Part shown: piece after piece, positions 8,145 to 16,422 of the stretch | Layout of the letters: each line of letters starts with the position of its first letter | Position numbering within the stretch: position 1 is the first letter of the stretch | Origin: CAZJWR01 sp964549765 | GTDB taxonomy: Bacteria; Zixibacteria; MSB-5A5; GN15; JAAZOE01 | Direction of reading: 5' to 3' | NCBI GenBank assembly: GCA_964549765.1 | Contig: CAZJWR010000007.1 | Coordinates: 25,680 to 89,679 of the forward strand | DNA length: 64,000 nt | Program-made: the position numbers and the translations under genes | Notes under the pieces: generated by a model | Seen by the model: only the letters and a program-made list of their open reading frames with translations | Told to the model about the DNA's origin: nothing | Database searches by the model: none

Positions 8145-8624
8145 CTATTGCGAATCTGGTTTCTGCGGTTGGGCTTGCTGGGGCTGCGTCTGTTGCTGTT
8201 GTTGCTGCTGCTCGCCGCTCGGCTTGACGTTAAAAATATCTTCCGGAAGCGCCGAACCGCTCTGCTGCTGTTGCTGCTGGGCTTCCTGCTGAGCCGCCTG
8301 TTCCTGTTGCGACCGCTGCTGCGTCGCCATATCTTCCTGCGCCGCCTCGGTTACGGCTGAGCCAGTGACAGCCGCCGTCTGGGTGGAACGTCCGGCAGAG
8401 AGGAGCGACAGCCCCATGCAGGAGACCATGAAGAAGATCGCCAGCACCGTGGTCGCTCTGGAGAGAAACGACGCCGCGCCGCGACCGCCGAAGACCGCCC
8501 CCGTCAAACCGCCGCCGCCACCGAAAGCGCCGGCCAACCCCTCGCCCTTGGCCGATTGCATCAACACGACGACAATCAGGGCCACGCAGATCAACACATG
8601 AATGATAAGTAAGACCGCAAACAA
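8145..8624 (-). CDS. secG: Preprotein translocase subunit SecG
   Basis: A 159-residue membrane protein. SecG signatures are two transmembrane segments (about 1-22 and 55-77) separated by LMQSAKGEGLAGAFGGGG and the following TGAVFGGRGAASFLSRAT. It is an auxiliary subunit of the SecYEG channel. The C-terminus is unusual: about 70 residues very rich in glutamine, encoded by CAG/CAA runs and absent from short SecG proteins. The start is TTG at 8624, with GGAGG eight bases upstream. It follows tpiA by 16 bases and precedes tRNA-Leu. Confidence 0.93.
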   Translation of the reverse strand: MFAVLLIIHVLICVALIVVVLMQSAKGEGLAGAFGGGGGLTGAVFGGRGAASFLSRATTVLAIFFMVSCMGLSLLSAGRSTQTAAVTGSAVTEAAQEDMATQQRSQQEQAAQQEAQQQQQQSGSALPEDIFNVKPSGEQQQQQQQTQPQQAQPQKPDSQ

Positions 8625-8640
8625 ATTTCAAACCTCCGCT

Positions 8641-9396
8641 TTATTTCATCGCCGTCACGATCGCGGCAAAATCTCCGGCCTTCAGGCTGGCGCCGCCGAC
8701 GAGAGCGCCGTCGATATTTTCCTTTTCAAACAACCCGGCGGCGTTGTCCGGTTTGACCGATCCGCCATAGAGTATAGTCACTTCATCGGCAATCGGTTCG
8801 CCATATTTTTCCGCCAGAAGCCGCCGAATAAGCCGGTGAACCTCCTCGGCCTGTTCCGGTGTCGCCGTCCTTCCGGTCCCGATGGCCCAGATCGGCTCGT
8901 AGGCAATGACCGTCTTTTTCATGTCCGCTTCAGACAAAGAGTCGAGCGAGCCGCGAATCTGCCCCTCGACTACTTGCTCGGTCCGGCCGGCCTCGCGCTG
9001 TTCCAGCGTCTCGCCGACGCAGACAATCGGAATCAGACCGGCGGCCAAAGCCTTTCGGGCTTTGGCGTTCACCAATTTATCGTCCTCTGAAAAGTACGAC
9101 CGTCTTTCAGAGTGGCCCAATATAACGTGGGTACAGCCGCTTGTCAACAGCATTTCCGCCGAGATTTCTCCGGTATACGCACCGGAATCCTCATGATGCA
9201 TATTCTGGCCGCCCACTTCCATTTCGCTGTCCTTCAGCGCCATCGAAACTTCAGTCAGGGCCGTGTAGGGCGGGCAGACCAACACCAGCGGGTCTTTAAC
9301 CCTGCCGACCCGGTCTTTCAACTCCGACACCAGCGCCTTGGCTTCGACAATGGTCTTGTACATTTTCCAGTTACCGGCTACGATTTTCCGTCTCAC
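8641..9396 (-). CDS. tpiA: Triosephosphate isomerase
   Basis: A 251-residue TIM barrel of standard length. AGNWKMYK carries the substrate Lys, GHSERRS the catalytic His, AYEPIWAIGTG the catalytic Glu, and YGGSVKPDN the phosphate-binding loop. It interconverts dihydroxyacetone phosphate and glyceraldehyde-3-phosphate. It follows pgk by nine bases within the glycolytic operon. Confidence 0.98.
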   Translation of the reverse strand: MRRKIVAGNWKMYKTIVEAKALVSELKDRVGRVKDPLVLVCPPYTALTEVSMALKDSEMEVGGQNMHHEDSGAYTGEISAEMLLTSGCTHVILGHSERRSYFSEDDKLVNAKARKALAAGLIPIVCVGETLEQREAGRTEQVVEGQIRGSLDSLSEADMKKTVIAYEPIWAIGTGRTATPEQAEEVHRLIRRLLAEKYGEPIADEVTILYGGSVKPDNAAGLFEKENIDGALVGGASLKAGDFAAIVTAMK

Positions 9397-9405
9397 TGTC
9401 CTCTC

Positions 9406-10614
9406 CTATGTCTGCTTAACGGCATCCGTCAACGCCGCCACTCCCGGCAGGGTCTTCCCTTCCAGAAATTCCAGCGAGGCGCCGCCGCCGGTGGAAATAT
9501 GCGTCATACGCTTTTTGACGCCGGCCTTGATCACGGCCGAAGCGGTATCGCCGCCGCCGATGATCGTCGTCGCGCCATGGTCGGTGGCGTCGGCGAGTTT
9601 TCCGGCCAGGCTGAAGGTGCCCATGGAAAATTTCTCGACTTCAAAGACGCCCATCGGGCCGTTCCAGATAATCGTCTTCGATTTCTTGACGATATCGGCG
9701 AATTTCTCGACCGTCATGGGCCCGATATCGACACCGATCATGTCGTGCGGGAAATCCTCCATATCGTCGATCAACTCCACCGGAGAATCTTCCCTTACCT
9801 CCACCGCCGCCACGCAATCGACCGGCAGCTCGAAATCGACGTCGGATTTGGAAGCTTTTCTCAGGATTTCACCGGCCAGATCGACCTTATCCTCCTCCAA
9901 AAGCGACTGGCCGATCTCCCTGCCCATGGCTTTGAAGAACGTGAACATCATGCCGCCGCCGATGAGCAGATTGTCGACCTTGTCGAACAGGTTGTTGATG
10001 ACGTCGATCTTGCCCGATATTTTGGCGCCGCCCAGAATGGCCGTGAAGGGCCGTTCGGGATTACTCAGCGCGGTGCCGAGATATTTCAGCTCCTTCTCCA
10101 TGAGGAATCCGGCGGCCGATTGATCGAAATATTCGGTAACGCCTTCGGTCGAGGCATGCGCCCGGTGGGCCGACCCGAATGCATCGTTGATGTACAGGTC
10201 CGCCAAAGTCGCCAGCTTCTTGGCGAACTGCGGATCGTTGGCTTCTTCCTCGGGGTGAAAACGGAGATTTTCGAGAAGCAGGCACTGACCGTCTTTCAAT
10301 TCGGCGGCCTTCTGCTCCGCCTCCTCGCCGATACAATCCGATGCGAATTTAACCGGTTTGTTGAGGAGATCGGCCAGGTGTTCGGCGACCGGCCGCAGGC
10401 TCATCTCGGATACAACCTTGCCCTTGGGCCGCCCCAGATGGCTGCACAGAATCGCTCGACCGCCGTCGTTTAGAATTTTCTTGATGGTCGGCAAGGACGA
10501 TACGATGCGGTTGTCATCGGCGACCCTGCCATGTTCGAGCGGCACGTTGAAGTCGACCCGAACCAGGACTTTCTTCCCGGCCATGTGCAGATCGTTTATC
10601 GATAGCTTATCCAT
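9406..10614 (-). CDS. pgk: Phosphoglycerate kinase
   Basis: 402 residues, the normal bacterial length. Typical motifs are RVDFNVPLEHGRVADDNRI at the N-terminus, CSHLGRPKG, the hinge IWNGPMGVFE, and the nucleotide-binding end IIGGGDTASAV with HISTGGGASLEFLEG. It transfers phosphate from 1,3-bisphosphoglycerate to ADP. It lies 87 bases after gap, separated by a structured intergenic hairpin, and 9 bases before tpiA. Confidence 0.98.
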   Translation of the reverse strand: MDKLSINDLHMAGKKVLVRVDFNVPLEHGRVADDNRIVSSLPTIKKILNDGGRAILCSHLGRPKGKVVSEMSLRPVAEHLADLLNKPVKFASDCIGEEAEQKAAELKDGQCLLLENLRFHPEEEANDPQFAKKLATLADLYINDAFGSAHRAHASTEGVTEYFDQSAAGFLMEKELKYLGTALSNPERPFTAILGGAKISGKIDVINNLFDKVDNLLIGGGMMFTFFKAMGREIGQSLLEEDKVDLAGEILRKASKSDVDFELPVDCVAAVEVREDSPVELIDDMEDFPHDMIGVDIGPMTVEKFADIVKKSKTIIWNGPMGVFEVEKFSMGTFSLAGKLADATDHGATTIIGGGDTASAVIKAGVKKRMTHISTGGGASLEFLEGKTLPGVAALTDAVKQT

Positions 10615-10640
10615 GATTGCTCCTCCCCGACGGATATCAT

Positions 10641-10696
10641 CGGGACGGTGTTGGCTGTGCGGCAGGAAGGAGAACTCCCGCCCGCCGCACGTCCCG
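10641..10696 (-). repeat. Long-range hairpin between gap and pgk
   Basis: The arms CGGGAC (10641-10646) plus GTGCGGC (10657-10663) pair with GCCGCAC-GTCCCG (10684-10696): 13 base pairs interrupted by a 10-base bulge, with a 20-base loop. There is no U-run, so this is unlikely to be a terminator. Its place between gap and pgk suggests an mRNA processing or stability element. Confidence 0.45.
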
Positions 10697-10701
10697 GAGT
10701 G

Positions 10702-11694
10702 TTACATCATTTTCTTGATCATGTCGATCATGCGGTTCGAGAAACCCCATTCGTTATCATACCAGCTGAACACTTTGGCCATCTTGCCGGCGGCCATGGT
10801 CAATTCGGGATCGAATATCGACGAATGAGCGTTGCCGATAACATCGACCGAAACTATCGGATCGGCGGCATATTCCAGGATACCCTTCATCGGCCCGTCG
10901 GCGGCCTTTTTCATGGCGGCATTGATCTCTTCAGCGGTGGCTTCCTTCTCCAGCATCACGGCCAGATCGACAATCGAACCGACCGGGGTGGGAACGCGGA
11001 TGGCGCATCCATCCATTTTGCCTTTCAGGGCCGGAATCACTTCGGAGATGGCCTTGGCAGCGCCGGTCGTGGTCGGAATCATTGACAGCGCCGCCGACCG
11101 GGCCCGCCGAAGGTCTTTATGCGGCGCATCGAGGATACGCTGATCGCTGGTGTAGGCATGAATGGTGGTCATGAAGCCGCGCTCGATGCCGAAAGTGTCG
11201 ACGAGCACTTTGCAGACCGGCGCCAGGCAGTTGGTGGTGCATGAGCCGATGGAAATCACGTTGTGTGTTTTCGAATCGTACTCTTTATCGTTCACGCCAA
11301 GCACAAATGTTCCGTCGGGCTGTTTGGCCGGGGCGGATATCAACACTTTCTTGGCTCCCGCCGCGATGTGCTTGGAGGCGGCTTCCTTGGTACGAAACAG
11401 ACCGGTCGATTCGACGATGATCTGTGCGCCCAGTTTCGACCACGGCAGATTGCCCGGATCGCGTTCCGCCATCACCGGGAATTTCTTGCCATCGACGATA
11501 AGATTGCCGTCGTCATATCCGACCTTGCCGGGATATTTACCCTGGGTGGAGTCGTACTTGAGAAGATGAGCGAGGGTTTTGGCGTCGGTGATATCGTTGA
11601 GGCCGACGATTTCCACGCCGCCGCTCTGCAGGGCGGCCCGAAACACCAACCGGCCGATCCGGCCGAATCCGTTGATTCCAATCTTGATAGACAT
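10702..11694 (-). CDS. gap: Glyceraldehyde-3-phosphate dehydrogenase (type I)
   Basis: 330 residues with a Rossmann start INGFGRIGRLVFRA and the catalytic motif SCTTNCLAP containing Cys152. It also has HAYTSDQRILDAPH and the C-terminal WYDNEWGFSNRM. Asp34 after the second strand favours NAD over NADP. It oxidises glyceraldehyde-3-phosphate with phosphate incorporation. It sits in the order pfk-barrel protein-gap-pgk-tpiA. Confidence 0.98.
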   Translation of the reverse strand: MSIKIGINGFGRIGRLVFRAALQSGGVEIVGLNDITDAKTLAHLLKYDSTQGKYPGKVGYDDGNLIVDGKKFPVMAERDPGNLPWSKLGAQIIVESTGLFRTKEAASKHIAAGAKKVLISAPAKQPDGTFVLGVNDKEYDSKTHNVISIGSCTTNCLAPVCKVLVDTFGIERGFMTTIHAYTSDQRILDAPHKDLRRARSAALSMIPTTTGAAKAISEVIPALKGKMDGCAIRVPTPVGSIVDLAVMLEKEATAEEINAAMKKAADGPMKGILEYAADPIVSVDVIGNAHSSIFDPELTMAAGKMAKVFSWYDNEWGFSNRMIDMIKKMM

Positions 11695-11710
11695 CCATAT
11701 CCTCCGCTGA

Positions 11711-12427
11711 TTATTTTTTATGAAAGAAGTAGGCCACGCCCATGGAGACGGCTGTGCCCGAATAATCTTTTACGCCCGCCAGGACATTGCTGAACTTGAT
11801 GGGATGGTACTTGACAGCGACATTCAAACCTATTTGCTCGGCGACGGGGAAATCGATTCCTCCCCCGATCACGGGCAGAAAATCCGCTTCCGTTCGATTG
11901 GTGATGTCAGGATTGTAGGAGTAGTCGTAGGTCACGATGAAATCGATACTCTGCCGGCCCCAGGCCACTCCCCCGCCTGCGACGACAAACGGCAGGAATT
12001 TTTTCGAGCGTCCCGATAACGGTGAGAATTTAACCTGAAAGAGCGCCTGATAGAGATTGATTGTCCCGATGTAACGGCCGGTCGGATCTTCGATCACCGC
12101 GTCGCCGCGACTGGCGATGCCCAGCGATCCTTCGAGGAACACAACCGGCGCCAGTCGATAATCAAGAAATAATTCCGTATAAAATCCGGCATCCGGCATA
12201 TTGGTTTCGACGGTGAAATCCTGAACCGTCTGCGGTCCCTGATTGCTGATCCACGCCCCCAGTCGAATTCCTACCATCGAATACTCAGCCGCCAGCAGTG
12301 CATCCGCCGGTTCCTTTTCGAGTCCGACCGCCGTTCCCGACAATATCAATGCCACTATCGTGACGCCAACGCCGACACGTGCATGTCTACCCAAAGAACA
12401 CCTCGGCCATTTCATAGAACTCATCAT
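11711..12427 (-). CDS. Predicted outer-membrane beta-barrel protein
   Basis: About 238 residues. An N-terminal hydrophobic stretch (VGVGVTIVALILSGTAVG) fits a signal peptide after an unusually long charged n-region. The remainder shows alternating beta-strand patterns and glycines and ends in an aromatic residue near the C-terminus (AYFFHKK), as in small OmpA/OmpW-like barrels. I know no exact family. ATG 12427, with AGGA six bases upstream, is inside the 3' end of pfk (41-base overlap); ATG 12415 is an alternative. Its place between pfk and gap is odd for a surface protein. Confidence 0.7.
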   Translation of the reverse strand: MMSSMKWPRCSLGRHARVGVGVTIVALILSGTAVGLEKEPADALLAAEYSMVGIRLGAWISNQGPQTVQDFTVETNMPDAGFYTELFLDYRLAPVVFLEGSLGIASRGDAVIEDPTGRYIGTINLYQALFQVKFSPLSGRSKKFLPFVVAGGGVAWGRQSIDFIVTYDYSYNPDITNRTEADFLPVIGGGIDFPVAEQIGLNVAVKYHPIKFSNVLAGVKDYSGTAVSMGVAYFFHKK

Positions 12428-13433
12428 CAACCGTCCTGGTTTTTCCGGCCATATCCGCCAAGGGCACGCCGACGATGTCGCTGCCCTTTAGCGCCGCAAA
12501 ATAGCCAAACTTTCCCTGATGGACAAGATCAATCGCAAACAATCCGTACCGCGTACCGAGATTTCTATCGAACGCTGTGGGCGATCCGCCCCGCTGAATA
12601 TGGCCAAGAATCACCACCCGGCTTTCATAGCCGAGCCGCTTCTCGATTTCCTGCGCAACATAATTGCCGATACCCCCCAGCCGGACGTGGCCGAACTCGT
12701 CGACGGAACCGTCCTGGGTGATAACCATACCCTCGGGATGTTCGGGGGTTTTAACCTTGGTCCCTTCAGCCGCCACGACGATCGAAAAGTCCTTGCCCCG
12801 TTCGTGACGGCGTTTGATCAACATGCAAACCTTCTCCAGATCGGCGGGGCGTTCCGGGATCAGGATCATGTCGGCGCCGCCGGCCAATCCGGATTCAATG
12901 GCGATCCATCCGGCGTGGCGCCCCATTACCTCGATCACCATCACGCGATTATGCGATTCGGCGGTCGTATGGAGACGATCGATGGCATCAGTGGCGATAT
13001 TGACAGCGGTATCGAATCCGAACGTCCGATCGGTCCCCCATATGTCGTTGTCGATCGTCTTGGGAACACCGACGACCTTGACACCGAGTTCGAACAGCTT
13101 GGCCGCCACGCTGAGGGTATCGTCGCCGCCGATGGCGATGAGGGCCTGAATATTATTCTTCTTCAGATTTTCCAGGACTTTTTCCGGCCCGCCGTCGACT
13201 TTGAACGGGTTGGTACGCGAAGTACGCAGGATGGTGCCGCCCTTGGGTAAAATTCCGCTGGTGTCGTCGAGATCCAGCGGCCGCACCAGACCCTCTTTCA
13301 TCAATCCCTTCCAACCCTGATATATCCCATAAACAACGTAACCGTAACGGATTATGCCTTTCCGAATAATCGCCCGGATGACCGCGTTCAAGCCCGGACA
13401 ATCGCCTCCTCCTGTGAGAACTCCGACCTTCAA
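12387..13433 (-). CDS. 6-phosphofructokinase, pyrophosphate-dependent type by signature
   Basis: A 348-residue PFK fold: LTGGGDCPGLNAVIR at the N-terminus, GGDDT at 102-106, PKTIDND at 124-130, and MGRHAGW. In ATP enzymes the two discriminating positions are Gly (GGDGS and PGTIDND). Here Asp105 and Lys125 match pyrophosphate-dependent enzymes. It would phosphorylate fructose-6-phosphate reversibly using PPi. The start is TTG at 13433 with GGAGG six bases upstream; the N-terminus matches the family exactly there. It leads the glycolytic operon behind a clear promoter. A mixed or ATP specificity cannot be excluded without assay. Confidence 0.93.
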   Translation of the reverse strand: MKVGVLTGGGDCPGLNAVIRAIIRKGIIRYGYVVYGIYQGWKGLMKEGLVRPLDLDDTSGILPKGGTILRTSRTNPFKVDGGPEKVLENLKKNNIQALIAIGGDDTLSVAAKLFELGVKVVGVPKTIDNDIWGTDRTFGFDTAVNIATDAIDRLHTTAESHNRVMVIEVMGRHAGWIAIESGLAGGADMILIPERPADLEKVCMLIKRRHERGKDFSIVVAAEGTKVKTPEHPEGMVITQDGSVDEFGHVRLGGIGNYVAQEIEKRLGYESRVVILGHIQRGGSPTAFDRNLGTRYGLFAIDLVHQGKFGYFAALKGSDIVGVPLADMAGKTRTVDDEFYEMAEVFFG

Positions 13434-13463
13434 TTTCAGCCTCCACTGGTTAGCATGGTTGCC

Positions 13464-13491
13464 AATATATCGGGGTAACCATTCGTGTCAA
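13464..13491 (-). promoter_or_regulatory. Sigma70-like promoter of the glycolytic operon
   Basis: On the minus strand TTGACA (13486-13491), a 16-base spacer and TATATT (13464-13469) lie about 30 bases upstream of the pfk TTG start. No other convincing promoter was noted before gap, pgk, tpiA or secG, so this may drive the whole set through tRNA-Leu. Confidence 0.65.
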
Positions 13492-13533
13492 GTGCTACGT
13501 CCCTAAACACCTAATATCGACCGGATATTGCTT

Positions 13534-15114
13534 TTATTTATTTGCGTCGTCCCCGGCGCCGATATATATCCGGTTTTTCGGGTAATCGATCAGTAGGACA
13601 AACCGCTTAAGAATATCGACTCCCACGAATCCTTCGATATAATCCGGAAATGGCACGTCGCTGTCGCCGGTGGAAACCATCACGGTGGGCTTATCGATAG
13701 TGATTGATCCGATCTGCAGCGAATCGGCGCGACCGGAAACGACTGTCTGCATGCCCCCCAGGCCCATGATTTGATGAGGCGACCAATCGTGAGTCTTTTC
13801 CTTCCCGACACTTTTGTACCAGCGCGAATTGCGCCGCAGAAACAATCCCATCTCCGCGCCCAGATCAAACGCCACGCGTATCGGCCGGCCGTCCAGCCTG
13901 CAGATTATGAGGGGAAGTTGGTAATAGATATCGATGGGAAGCGGATTGCCGATGTCGTACGAGACCGGTTTATTTGGATTATAGAGCACGAGCGTTCCAT
14001 TGGAAAAATCGACCTTCATGGGAAAACGGACGAAGAAGTCGTATCCCAATATGCCGTTTATCTGTCCCAATCCTCCGCCCTGCAGGGCGCCGAAATCGAA
14101 TATGTTGACCCGGGTCAGCTTCCACGATACGTCGCCAATGATTATCGAATCGATCCTGCCGAATTCAACGTTGCCGTATCCTCCTACGCCCCGAACTGGG
14201 ACATCGCCGATCGTCTTGATGCCCAAGTCGGCGGCCAGCTTGGATGAAATCAGCGTCGTCCCGGCGCCGCTGTCCAGGATGAATAAATAGGACCCGAAGC
14301 CGTTGATTGCGACCTTGATACTCAGCCGATTCTCTGAAAATTGCATCGGGATCACCGACGAATCGGCGCCGTCCCGAAAGGCAATATCGCCTTCGACGGA
14401 ACCCGGCATTTTGAAGACGGAATCCGGGATGGCGGCATTATAGCGTAATGAATCCAGCACCGCTGATATGCGATACGGCGCATCAGGCGACACGACCGAA
14501 ATCCGATAAGGCGTCGATATGCCATGGACCATGCGAAAATCGGTATAATGCGAAATCATCCGGATGCCGCCGATTAACTCCGAGGTGTATTCCAACCGGC
14601 CGTTTCTGGTATTGATGAACACCGACATCGAATCTCCGCCCTCCGGGAACAGGGCCAAGTAGTAAAAAGAAGTGTCGCTGATCGCCGTATCTCCGCGATA
14701 ATCAACCTTCCCGGGCCGGCGGCCGGGGAGCACGTAGGAGTAACTCTGGAAATAGAGGTTATCGATAATCGGCTTTTGTTCGTCAAGTGATTGCCGGCGC
14801 ACAATCCCGTTGAAATCGCTCGACCAAGCGGTAATCCCGTCGAAGCCGTTTTCCTGAGTACCCACGGTCAGATCAATCCGCTCATAGTATTCGGCCGGAA
14901 ATTTGATAAACGTTTCCGATTTCCCTTCGAGATTCATGTACGTGACGGACGTGTACATGGCGACCGACGTTAGCGCTTCCACCGAATCTCTATCTCCCAA
15001 CGCGGCGAGATGCTTTTCGAGCACGGTATGCAGATCGGCCGCATGGATGAGCCCTCGGGATATCCCGAAGAACGCCACTACTATGATGACGAATCGCACA
15101 ATTTGCCGGGACAT
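13534..15114 (-). CDS. Secreted retropepsin-like aspartyl protease with two protease-fold lobes
   Basis: About 526 residues with a signal peptide or anchor (FVIIVVAFFGISRGLIHAA). The first 250 residues form a beta-rich domain of unknown type. An aspartyl-protease lobe follows, with ILDSGAGTTLIS (catalytic Asp281), GVGGYG and NGILGYDFF. A second lobe has AFDLGAEMGLFLR and GFVGVDILKRF, where the DSG triad has become DLG. This is the clan AA arrangement seen in bacterial gag-like proteases and some lipoprotein-processing enzymes. ATG 15114 is chosen for the strong GAGGAG four bases upstream. It lies 72 bases after rodA. Confidence 0.87.
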   Translation of the reverse strand: MSRQIVRFVIIVVAFFGISRGLIHAADLHTVLEKHLAALGDRDSVEALTSVAMYTSVTYMNLEGKSETFIKFPAEYYERIDLTVGTQENGFDGITAWSSDFNGIVRRQSLDEQKPIIDNLYFQSYSYVLPGRRPGKVDYRGDTAISDTSFYYLALFPEGGDSMSVFINTRNGRLEYTSELIGGIRMISHYTDFRMVHGISTPYRISVVSPDAPYRISAVLDSLRYNAAIPDSVFKMPGSVEGDIAFRDGADSSVIPMQFSENRLSIKVAINGFGSYLFILDSGAGTTLISSKLAADLGIKTIGDVPVRGVGGYGNVEFGRIDSIIIGDVSWKLTRVNIFDFGALQGGGLGQINGILGYDFFVRFPMKVDFSNGTLVLYNPNKPVSYDIGNPLPIDIYYQLPLIICRLDGRPIRVAFDLGAEMGLFLRRNSRWYKSVGKEKTHDWSPHQIMGLGGMQTVVSGRADSLQIGSITIDKPTVMVSTGDSDVPFPDYIEGFVGVDILKRFVLLIDYPKNRIYIGAGDDANK

Positions 15115-15186
15115 GTCTCCTCTTTCTCCATTATAACGCCGAAAAGTCCGGGAAGTTTGAGTTATGACGCGACCGTGGCCGGGCAA

Positions 15187-16422
15187 TCAATAATCCTGCC
15201 AGCGGTAATCGGCCAGCACTAGAAAGCCGATCAAAATCCAGAAGAAAACCAGCGACGTTCCTCCGTAGCTCATGAACGGAAGCGGCAGTCCGGTGACCGG
15301 CATCAATCCCAGCGTCATGCCGACGTTGACTATCGTTTGGAAGAAGATAATCGTGACCACTCCCCATGCGACCGTCGCCATGAAGGTCGAGCGGCATTTG
15401 GCCGCGATTTTCAGCCCGCGTAGGATAATAAAGGTAAACAGGCCGATGACAATAAGGCCGCCGATAAGACCGATTTCCTCTCCCAGAACGGAGAACACGA
15501 AATCGGTGTGCCGGACCGGGAGATATTCCAGGCGCGTCTGCGATCCGCCCAGAAAGCCCTTGCCAAAAATACCGCCGGATCCGATGGAGATGATCGATTG
15601 GATGATTTGATATCCGGCCCGTTGGGGGTCACGCCCGGGGTCGAGGAAAATAAGTATTCGCATTTTCTGATAATCGGCCAGCCGGTTCCAGAGTAGTGGT
15701 GTCATCATCCCGAACGCCAGGTTGACTACCGTCGCCAGCACCGCAAAGGAAACAGACGGCCGTCGGATGAATAATAGCGTCAAGAGGAGCAGGAAATATG
15801 CAGCCCAGGCCACCCAATGAAACGCTGCCACCATCGATACCAGCGGCGAGAGGATCAGGATCAAATAGAGCGGACGCAGGCCGGAGAAAAACCACAGCGA
15901 GAACAATAGGACGAAGTATACCAGCGAGGTACCCAGATCGGGCTGCTTGAGAATCAAACCGGCCGGGACGGCTACCAGAATGAACGAGAAGGCCAAGCGG
16001 CGTTTAGATTCCGGCGGCAGTTTGGTATAGGCGAAATACCGCGCCAGAACGAGCAGGACGGCCAGCTTGGCGAATTCGGACGGCTGGAAGTTAACCGGGC
16101 CGATGGAAAACCATCGGGCCGCGCCCATCTGGCGCGAGCCCATAACCAGAACCACGACCAGCAGGGCCACCATGACGCCGTAGAACAAATAGGCGGAAAA
16201 ATCATAGAAGCGCGGCGGCATCGAAATCGTCACCGCGAAAGCCGCCAGCGCTACGGCCAGCCATATCAGCTGCCTGAGATAATAATGCTGTGCGGTCGGA
16301 TCGTCGCTGTGATGCTGGGCGGAAAAGATGAGGAGAATGCCGATCACCGACAGCAACAGAGCTGCGATGATCAGTTTCCAATCGAGGTCATGCATTCGGA
16401 TGCCGGTTACCAGTCTCATCAC
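15187..16422 (-). CDS. rodA: Rod-shape peptidoglycan polymerase RodA
   Basis: A 411-residue SEDS-family membrane protein with about ten transmembrane helices. Family landmarks are GSRQMGAARWF, FQPSEFAKLA, QPDLGTSL and the C-terminal LPLPFMSYGGTS. RodA is the glycosyltransferase of the elongasome. The ATG overlaps the mrdA stop by four bases (ATGA). With mrdA, mreD and mreC it forms a standard cell-elongation operon; its position beside mrdA separates it from FtsW. Confidence 0.95.
   Translation of the reverse strand: MMRLVTGIRMHDLDWKLIIAALLLSVIGILLIFSAQHHSDDPTAQHYYLRQLIWLAVALAAFAVTISMPPRFYDFSAYLFYGVMVALLVVVLVMGSRQMGAARWFSIGPVNFQPSEFAKLAVLLVLARYFAYTKLPPESKRRLAFSFILVAVPAGLILKQPDLGTSLVYFVLLFSLWFFSGLRPLYLILILSPLVSMVAAFHWVAWAAYFLLLLTLLFIRRPSVSFAVLATVVNLAFGMMTPLLWNRLADYQKMRILIFLDPGRDPQRAGYQIIQSIISIGSGGIFGKGFLGGSQTRLEYLPVRHTDFVFSVLGEEIGLIGGLIVIGLFTFIILRGLKIAAKCRSTFMATVAWGVVTIIFFQTIVNVGMTLGLMPVTGLPLPFMSYGGTSLVFFWILIGFLVLADYRWQDY

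Noticed and set aside
9112..10473. 453-codon plus-strand open frame opposite tpiA and pgk
   Set aside because: Antisense to two canonical, fully conserved glycolytic genes; its translation is His/Arg/Gln-rich and resembles no protein. High GC and codon bias create such shadows.
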